A stretch of 64,000 bases of DNA from Uloborus plumipes (taxonomy: Eukaryota; Arthropoda; Arachnida; Araneae; Uloboridae): the NCBI GenBank assembly GCA_038373865.1, contig JAXGGA010001021.1, forward strand, positions 1 to 64,000. The letters are read 5' to 3'. Every line of letters begins with the position of its first letter. Positions within the stretch are counted from its first letter, which is position 1. This document shows positions 55,949 through 64,000 of this stretch, one piece after another. Position numbers and translations under genes: made by a program. The notes below the pieces were generated by a model, which ran no database searches, was not told where the DNA came from, and saw nothing but the letters and a program-made list of their open reading frames with translations.

Positions 55949-58900
55949 GCGTCACTTGAAAATGTTGCTAGCTCTTAGACCATTACTTTTTGTGAATTAT
56001 AATCGAACTTTTACGAGTTTTTTTAAAAATGGAAAGATTTTTTTTTATTTATTTGGTTCTCTTAAACTATTTCTCAAAGTGTTTGGGGAAGAGGAACATA
56101 TAAACGACAGACACATTAGTACCCCTTTTCTTCCGAACTTTTATAATTTTTTGTTTTAATTTATAAATTTTATTTCCAAATTTGTTTTTTTGGTTTGAGA
56201 CAAATATACAGTGTTTATTTCTCTCTTTTTTTTCTGCAGAAGAAAATTATATTGGACTAACTTTCAATCGGAGCACTATTATGTCCATAAATTTTTCTAA
56301 ATGATACATGATTTATTTTAGTGTGATGTTAGCTATTTTCACCAATGAAATGCTAACAGATTATCATAAAATAAAGCTTCATTTGAAAAATTTAACATTT
56401 TTTATCTAAATTTCTCTATTATTTCATAAATATCAACCTTATGTCTATTAGGATCTTAATATAGATATTTTTTGCTATAATTATAAAGTATTAAAACTCT
56501 TTTAAATGCGAATCATTTCTGTAAGACAAAAAAATTATAAACTTTTGATGTAATAACACCTAATCAATAAGAATTTAAAATGCATTGAAATAATAAATTA
56601 TTATCGGCCGACAGTTTCCTCTCGAATGTGGAAAATTTTGATAGAGAAGCATAAAGGGATGTTTTAAAAAACAATTTGGTTTTTAACTACAATCCTTCTT
56701 AAAGTTCCGAAGTACTACAAAGGCTTTTTACAAAACATCACGAAGGTGTAAAATAGATAAAAATAACCAGCAAAATATAAGAACTGCCAGGTTCGTCCGT
56801 CATCTTGCTCCGTATGTTCTTAGATCGCACTTTGAAACTGCATACTTTCTGCTGGAGCTGTTTAAACTGTCATACCAATATTTCTAAAACTTCTTTCAGG
56901 CTCAAGGAGCTAAAATTTGTAAGATATTCATTATGGAAAATGTGTCTCTCTCTGAAATAAAACATCTCAAGTGACACACTTCATTTCATAAACGTTTTAT
57001 GATGGTTCTCAATGTTGTCCCAACCAACTTAAAACGTTGAAACGTTGCGGGTGATACCTGCGGTAGTTATATATTAACTTGATTGCTATCTTTAGATTAA
57101 AAAAAAGACTGAGAACAACTTAGCAAAGTCAACTAGGGTATGGTAAATGTTTCTGTATGTTTTATTTATTATGCATAGAGTGCGCTTTAGCAGCTTAAGA
57201 TTGTTTTACGTAAATGCAGAATTTTATACATAGCATTCCTGTACTTGGCACCCACAAAGCGCTTTGATTCGATAAGGAAAGCGTAGATTACATTTTTTTA
57301 AAGCAACAAACTCATTTCGTTCCATTTTAAAATCGTACAAAAATTTCGCTTGATGCAAACAAAACGTTCCTTTGGAATTATTTTTGAGATGAAATAAAGA
57401 AAGAAAGCATCACGACAATGTTACCATGCAACAATCCATTTTAAAAATGTCTCCGAATTTATTTTGAAGATGAATCGAAAATTTAATAATATGACACGTC
57501 CGTTCTGATCAAATCAGTTATCCAGTTTTCATGAATTTTCAGCGCCTTATAAACGCATTAAAAACCGTTTATACATGGACAAATCCATTCGTTTATAAAG
57601 TATTTCGTCCAAAAGAAATAGATTCGTATTAAAATAAAAATGTCTTTTCCTCGCTTTCTCAATTCATGGAAATAGATGATAATAGATACACTGACTATCG
57701 GGAGCAGTAAGATAGATACATGTTGTCGGAGGGGGGGGGGTGCACATCCATGTACGCTCCAGAATTCTAATATTAGAAAACATGCGGAGTTAGCAAGCGG
57801 GAGGGGAGGGGGTGAGGCCATTAATGCATTTTCCATGCACCATCCGCGATGAAAACAAAATCCAATATTCATATGACCTATTGTTTTATTTCCGAAAAAA
57901 AGAACCGAACAAAAAAGAATCTGAATAATATTTTTTAAACATAAATCTGAAAGATTTAAACTTTTATTTATGATTTTTTTTCTTAGAAACGTTGGTCTAT
58001 ATTCCATCGCAAGAGCAAACTTTCCGCGTACTAAAACGAATGAAATATGCAACGGTTGAGAAAGTATTACTTTTCCATTTTGGCATTTTTGTTTTTGGAA
58101 GATTTGCATATGTAATGCCGTTTAGCAACCAAAAAATCGATGCCTTAGCATCTATTTTATTCAGTCTTATGCCTTTTTTTTTATTTCATTTTATTTATTT
58201 TTTTTCTCGAAATCTTCCTTCATTTTCCTTCCAAGTGAAGAGCAGAAGGTTTTTTGCCGGCATATATTGTTGTTCGACATTTCGGGATTTTAAAACGTCG
58301 ATGCTAGAGTTGTTTTGCATGGAAAAATGGATTACAGAACTGAAATTTTCTATGCGTTATTCCTTACATATTTTCGAAACCTTTTAAAACAGACATTGTT
58401 TTTATCCTATTCCAGAAAATATATGTGTTACAAAAAGGGTGACACGTGTTTGTCCTGAAAGATATCTTTACAATGAAATATATTTAGAAAAATGCATATA
58501 ACTTCTTCATAACTCTTAAAAAATATTTGAATGAAATATTTTACTTTTCGTATTACCATTAACAGGTGATAAAACACATTATTCAATATTGGCTCTTTTT
58601 AACTTGATTTTACTAACTCTTTCCTCAAAAACGGGACACTAACGGAAAAACGGAACGGAATAATGAAATAGTCATTTTAACGAAAAAGACATTTTATGGG
58701 GATGATTAAGGTAATGAAGTAATATAATTAAGAAATACCGCCATTTTTTCTCACTTTCCCGAATTATTTATATTTATTTAATTTAGATGCACAGATATAT
58801 TTAAGATAAAAAAAACTAAACATGCTGGACATTCAGCATTTATATTTATTTATGTTTCTTAGGATGCATATCAACCTTTGTTTTTTTATTTCTTATAATA

Positions 58901-60643
58901 TTAAGGAGCTGTAAACAGTGAGGCGATGCATCCCCACAAATATAATCGTATACAAATGCTATTTTATAAGCATACTTAATTTTATATATAATCTGAACTA
59001 TATCTGTAAATGTAACTTGAATAAACAAAAATAATATGAAAGATTCTTCCCTATTATTGAAGATCTGAAAAGCGATTCAGCGTGAAATATTTTTGGATAT
59101 AAGGGCCATAGGAATAAGGCGTACACTTTTTTACACCGAGAAATAATCAAAAAATCGTGAAAATAAATCTAAAAATAACTTAAAATGATGATTTAAAAAT
59201 ATTTTAGTGAAGAATATGTTTTAAGTTACGGGATGTTTTAAATTAGGGGATAAGTTTTTGCTGTAATAATTGCTCACTTTTTTGAGCGTTTTACCTCACT
59301 AGCCATTCAGAAGAATGTTAGCGATAAATGTAATGTTCCCTACCCCTCCAAATATACGGTCGCAAAATGAAAAGAAGGGTGAGGGAGACTCTCTCCAAAA
59401 AGTAGTGGGTGATGGTTTCAAACGGTGGCTATATTTGGATTTAGGTGGTCGTTTTACATAAGAATCTGCAATAATGGAGTCAAGTAATTTCAAAGTTTTT
59501 TTTGCAGCTCAATGATATTTCTAAAATCAACAATAATAGTGAAAATTAACGTAAAAGTAAATAAAGCACAAATAAAGATAGTAATACGTATTGTTAACAA
59601 AACTGTTAAAAATAGTGCGAAACTTTCAATTCTAATCTATTTGAAAATTAGACAAGAAAAACGAAAAAAACAGTTGAATGTATGCACTAATGTGTCTAAC
59701 TAATGATTTTAATAAATGTAATTTTCAGATAGAAAGACTTTTTATGCGTAATAAGAAAAATAGGTAAAAGTTGGGCGGTGCTAATAAATGTTGCCTGCCT
59801 CACTGCAGCCAATAAATGTTAAGGGACTATGTTGCAGGAATTTAAAGTTTTTGTTTTAAAGAAATGCACAATATCAGATTTGATATTATTTATTTCTTAT
59901 TCAATATCAGCGCGATGCCAGTTGTGACACAATTAATGAAAAACATTATACTTAAAGGGTCATAAACGAAATTAGGAAGTAAAAAGAGAAAAAAAAAATA
60001 GTATGAAGTTAACATATTCATCATTTTTAACAACAAAATAAAAAGAAAATAAAAATTTGCCAAATTCAAGTTACTCATTAGAAATTGTGCTTCCATTCAA
60101 ACAAAAGTTTTTTTTTTTCTTTTCATTTTAGAAAATGTTCTTTATTGCATTAACTACAGGAGAAAACAAATTCTATTTGGAATTGACTTTTATATTACTG
60201 TACATAATAAGAGGTTTCTTCTTCGCTTATCAGTGTTCATTTCAATATTGCTTTGCGTAAAATTTTAAACTAAAGATCTCAAACATATTTAGCACAAATA
60301 TTTGCCACTAGTGAAAATCCCTTTATATGTAATTAGAGTAGAGCTTATGTTAAAGAGACTGTCAACCAGCTTAATTATGTAAATACTAGTACGTTTCGCA
60401 CAAAAGGTTAATGAGTTCCACAAATGTTTTATGCATGGATTACAAACCTAAGTTAATGAAATAAAATTTGGCTGTTCTTTAACAAGAGTTTCAATAGTAG
60501 CCTAAATGTATTTATAACTACGCATACAGTGTTACAATATACTGGGGGTATCTGAAATGTTTTAACAAGTTTAGAGGGATGATAGTACTCAAAACGGCGA
60601 ATAAAAAATGCAATGTAACATGGGGTCGCAAATAACGTTTAAG
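55949..60643. other. Intergenic AT-rich region
   Basis: No recognised gene. Overlapping ORFs on opposite strands at 57558-58387 (183 and 131 codons) are hydrophobic, AT-codon-biased and match no family I know; they are probably chance. A poly-G run lies at 57730-57739. Confidence 0.35.
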
Positions 60644-60824
60644 CAGGGCCGTCATTTCAGGTTTTTCCATGGGGGGAGGGGTCAAAGGGTGCAAAAACAA
60701 TGCAATTTCATCGGAAAACAACAAAAACCACGCCTACTTATATGCAAATGCATTGATTTCCCAAAGCCGGGGGGGGGGGGGGAATTGACCCCCCCCCCCA
60801 CTGACCCCCTAAATTACGGGCCTG
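60644..60824 (-). mobile_element. Non-autonomous hAT-like MITE, copy 3 (reverse)
   Basis: Reverse orientation of the family at 29154 and 47943: CAGGGCCGTCATTTCAGG to TTACGGGCCTG, with the conserved ACCACGCC(T/C)ACTTATATG and CATTGATTT blocks. The flanks CGTTTAAG and CGTTTAAA match 7 of 8, as expected for a hAT target duplication. Confidence 0.8.
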
Positions 60825-60844
60825 CGTTTAAAGTGTGAAAATCC

Positions 60845-61110
60845 GGCATTGAGCGTGGTGGCCATGTGGTTTGACCTCCACACTCGCTGGACCTGAACTG
60901 TTTGGATTTCTTTTTCTGGGGACAAATGGGATCCCTCATTTATGTAACACCAGTAGCAGTATATAGTAGAAGATGTAGTGTATATGTATTGTGACCGCTG
61001 CAGTAGAAATCAAGGGAACTCCCGGAATCTTAAAGATTTTCCGCCAGTCGCGCGTTGCCAATCGCGCGTTTGAACGAATGGACACTTAGAACAACTGTGG
61101 CAAAATGTTT
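60845..61110 (+). pseudogene. Tc1/mariner-type transposase C-terminal fragment
   Basis: After a stop in place of Trp, the frame reads PPHSLDLNCLDFFFWGQMGSL, typical of the catalytic PPRSPDL-PLDFFLWG block in arthropod Tc1/mariner-like transposases. It is followed by AVEIKGTPGILKIFRQS, the usual C-terminal helix region. The only other stop ends it at about 61088. Upstream parts and TIRs were not found. Confidence 0.62.
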
Positions 61111-62841
61111 TTTTCGCTTGACATCACGAGCTGTGTTGTATTTATTCTGTGGAATAAACAGTTTTCTGGACTGTTTCTTTCTGGTTTCAGTTTATCCATC
61201 TCCAGACACATCGTCGCGGTTTTTATCTTTTCAACGTCATTTGTGACCTTGAGTTTCGTTGTATGTTTAGTTCATTCCGATGAGTACTATCCTTTCTCTA
61301 AGTTTGTTGATGCATTGCAGATCTTACTGTGTCTTAAATGGCTGCATAACATCACACACATTTCCGAATCTTAATAATTGGGAAGCACATCAGTATGAAA
61401 ATATTTTACTCAGAAGTAATTTTATCCAATGCAATAATTTTAGAAAAAGTAATGCTTATGAAAGCGATGCATTTGAGAAATTTTATTCTGAAGGTACTCA
61501 CGTAAATAAACATAGATTTGATATAAAAAAGGAAGCAACTTTTCAATTAAAAATCTAGTGCCAATTACTTTTCTTGTAAAATATCTTGAGTTTGATTTAA
61601 GTAAATTATAGAGTTGCGAAGATAAATTTTTAAACTTTAGAAATTATTTTGTCTCAAACTGACGAATGAGAAAAAAAGAAGTTCATTTAAATATTATAAA
61701 TTAATTATAAACTTGGAAAAAATGATAAAAAGAAACATAAGTAAGCAATGTGCTTTTGAAGACATTGAAGAAATGTGATCAATTATAGATCAATTACTTG
61801 CTAAATTAAGTGAACTTAATTTTTAAATCTTTTATGGATATAAAAAATGAAGATTTAAAGAAGTAGAGTATGTTTCAAGAAAATAAAATGTGAGAGTAAA
61901 CCGGCGTATTTTAAACCTTTATTCTGTTAGATTTGCCCAATAACTTTTTCCGACTTTTTTTTTGTTCGCAGTATAGTTATATATGATAGTTTTAAACCAA
62001 GATAATTGACTCTATAATTCATAGTTAAGTTGCTTTCGTATAAAAGAAACTTAAGGTAAAATTAAATTTGATATTTTTTACACCAAAAGTTATTTTCATT
62101 AGTACGATAATTTTAAAGTTTAGTAAAGTTTTTTTTTTATAACAGAAAACAATTTCGCTTAGTATTCCCTCCCCGTATAGAACACACGATGACCTCAAGA
62201 TCTTTTCCTTTACAAATCGAAAGAGATACTTCATCAAAACGTTAGGCGAGAATCTAGCATTTTCTTGGAGTTTATCATCCGAAAAATTTTACTTTTAAAT
62301 GAGCTTGATGATAAAGTTCCGAGTATAAATTGAGTTTTACTCTGTCTTAAACTTGTGCGCGCTTTTACAACCACGATGGAAAGTAACTCATAAATAATTT
62401 ATTGCATTTTATTAGAATGGCTTAAATGAGTTCCTCCCAGATCGTGGAGTTACAATTAATGGCCCTCGTGCATTGTAAGGTTTATGTCGGTCGAGGCAAT
62501 CACGTTTGATCAAATTAGTTATGAATTTCCATTCATGAGCGAAATCTAAAAGGTAAAGGCTTATACTCCTAGGAATCGAGATACTAGCTAATTGCTTTCC
62601 TTTCATTCAAGAAATAATTAAATTGGAGCGTAAAAATATTGATGCAGTAACTGTGTGTTATTAAGGATAAATTAAAGGGCTTGAAGGATGAAGAGGCTAT
62701 ATTAGATTTTAAAAAATGAACACTCTGGACAATGGTAAGCCATGGATACAGATAAGCAAATAAAGCTTGGTACATCAAGAAGTAGGTTTCGTTAGACCAA
62801 TTTCATACGCACACTGACGATAAAATAAGAAAACAAAAAAG
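61111..62841. other. Intergenic
   Basis: Overlapping hydrophobic and polar ORFs at 61105-61374 and 61280-61558 are not recognised and could be chance. Otherwise AT-rich. Confidence 0.3.
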
Positions 62842-62961
62842 CTGTAACAACTGCAACAATAAAACTTTGAACTTTAATTACTCGTAATTTCTGTTTTGTC
62901 ACTGTAACAACTGCAACAATAAAACTTTGAACTTTAATTACTCGTAATTTCTGTTTTGTCA
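62842..62961 (+). repeat. Exact 60-bp tandem duplication
   Basis: 62842-62901 is repeated base for base at 62902-62961. It begins CTGTAACAACTGCAACAATA. There is no mismatch, so it is very recent or an assembly artefact. Confidence 0.96.
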
Positions 62962-62987
62962 CATAACCCCTTCATCTCCCCTTCAAT

Positions 62988-63009
62988 TGTGTGTGTGTGT
63001 GTGTGTGTT
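62988..63009 (+). repeat. (TG)n microsatellite
   Basis: About eleven GT dinucleotides. Confidence 0.93.
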
Positions 63010-63239
63010 TTGTTGTTTTTAAAACTATTCTGCAAGAAGATTAATACACTTTTTCATAAGTATTGAAACATTTTTACTAATTTTCCCCATTCAGTGCAAA
63101 TACTCAAAGCCATGCATTTTAAAATCATCACTCGCATGTTCTGGTGTCGAAAACAGTTGATCACGTAATTTATTTCAAATGCTTGTGAACTAAAAAGAGT
63201 CTTTGGGTGACTAGTCAATGCTGTACGAGGCTTGACCTA

Positions 63240-63450
63240 TCCACTCGATGGTGGATAGGTCAGACCGGTGGATAGGCGACCGGTCAGAAACTGATTTGTT
63301 TGTGGTGATACACGGGATATCGCATTGTCGTGAAGAAGAAGGATTTGCCTCATCTTCTGGTTTATTTCTTCTGCGCTGTTGTCCAGCAAACAATTGGTTA
63401 GGTACCATTCAGAAGGGACAGCACCACTGTCACCACATTACTTTTACTGT
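63240..63450 (-). pseudogene. mariner/Tc1-type transposase fragment (tentative)
   Basis: The minus-strand frame gives AVPSEWYLTNCLL, then QILLLHDNAISRVSPQT. This resembles the SEWY...CL and LLHHDNARPH catalytic-D segment of mariner transposases. It degenerates after about 60 codons into a stop. No TIR seen. Confidence 0.42.
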
Positions 63451-63968
63451 GAAGACACAGGCAGCCATTTGCTTCGGTGTGCTTCTCCCATGAATAACTT
63501 TTGTTGGATTTATTCACCTTGGTAGACAAAATAAAGTCAACTGCTGTTTTCTTTTTATCCTAATATACACGTATTCATAATTCGCGTGTCACCTATATAG
63601 ATGTTATACATCGCCTTTGATGCACTTTGAGCGTATTTTTTCAGCATTTCCTTGCACTTGTTGACATGAACCTTCTTTTAAGCTTTTTCTAAATTCAGCG
63701 GGATAAAATGAAAAGAAAAGCAAAATTAAAATCTAAAATAGGGATTGTTTAAAACTGCAGTTGATTAAAAAGAGCATACCACAAAGCAAATAACTTAAAT
63801 ATCCACAACGTTCAAAATAAAACGAGCAGTTGAAACAGTTTTCTCAAAGATTTGAAACTTCAATTTCTTTTACAAAGAAAAGTTGCTATTGGAGTTGTAT
63901 TTTCTCGGAAGTTATTGATTGCAACTTCAAAAGACGTAGATGAAACTAAATAAAGGTAGATGGAAATA
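63450..63968. other. Intergenic
   Basis: AT-rich; nothing is recognised. Confidence 0.35.
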
Positions 63969-64000
63969 CACTGGCGGAAAAAAATCCCAACACCAAGAAA
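63969..64000. mobile_element. Possible DNA-transposon terminus at window edge
   Basis: CACTGGCGGAAAAAAATCCC followed by AACACCAAGAAA resembles the terminal repeat of a Tc1/mariner-like family common in arthropods. The element would continue past the window, so this is tentative. Confidence 0.3.

Noticed and set aside
57558..58387. Two overlapping ORFs of 183 and 131 codons on opposite strands
   Set aside because: Low-complexity hydrophobic translations rich in F, I and K, with a poly-G-encoded segment in one; no domain recognised.

Overview
This is a contig of an AT-rich arthropod nuclear genome, most likely a spider or another chelicerate. That attribution is an inference: it rests on multi-exon housekeeping genes with short exons, small intronless gustatory-type receptors, a GIY-YIG Penelope-like retroelement, and dense hAT, mariner and MITE debris with long poly-G/poly-C tracts. 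No prokaryotic operon, rRNA or CRISPR array is visible.

Layout. (1) 0.1-6.1 kb, + strand: the 3' half of NOP9, a Pumilio-repeat ribosome-biogenesis factor, as four in-frame phase-0 exons. One intron holds a broken Penelope-like element (PLE), an inverted pair of a short repeat, and a degenerate ~115-bp repeat array. (2) 7.5-9.7 kb, - strand: the two 3' coding exons of mitochondrial ribosomal protein bL35m (MRPL35). (3) 10.7-14.4 kb: a 277-bp palindrome and nested TIR transposons. (4) 15.6-16.8 kb, + strand: an intact single-exon gene for RNA polymerase I subunit RPA49/POLR1E. (5) 22-34 kb: three gustatory-receptor-like 7TM genes. The first has a single in-frame stop, the second is intact on the same strand, and the third is intact on the opposite strand. 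(6) 34-64 kb: no gene I can support. It holds a tRNA-derived SINE, a dead mariner with both TIRs, a 3.4-kb hAT-type element with a perfect 8-bp target duplication, MITEs, a three-copy tandem repeat, an exact 60-bp tandem duplication and transposase fragments.

Most notable: the window carries six hammerhead-ribozyme-like motifs (type I layout) at four loci, all in repeats. One, at the 3' end of the PLE, has every core nucleotide intact. Two lie in the inverted repeat pair at 2.2-2.67 kb, two in the arms of the 10.7-kb palindrome, and one degenerate copy lies at 49.8 kb. Hammerheads in PLEs are established. The palindromic and inverted-pair arrangements, and the shared extra nucleotide after the CUGANGA box in the PLE-like copies, deserve checking.

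Gene relationships: NOP9 (small-subunit rRNA maturation), POLR1E (rRNA transcription) and MRPL35 (mitochondrial ribosome) all serve ribosome production, but they are separate eukaryotic genes and the clustering may be chance. The receptors are a local chemosensory family expansion.
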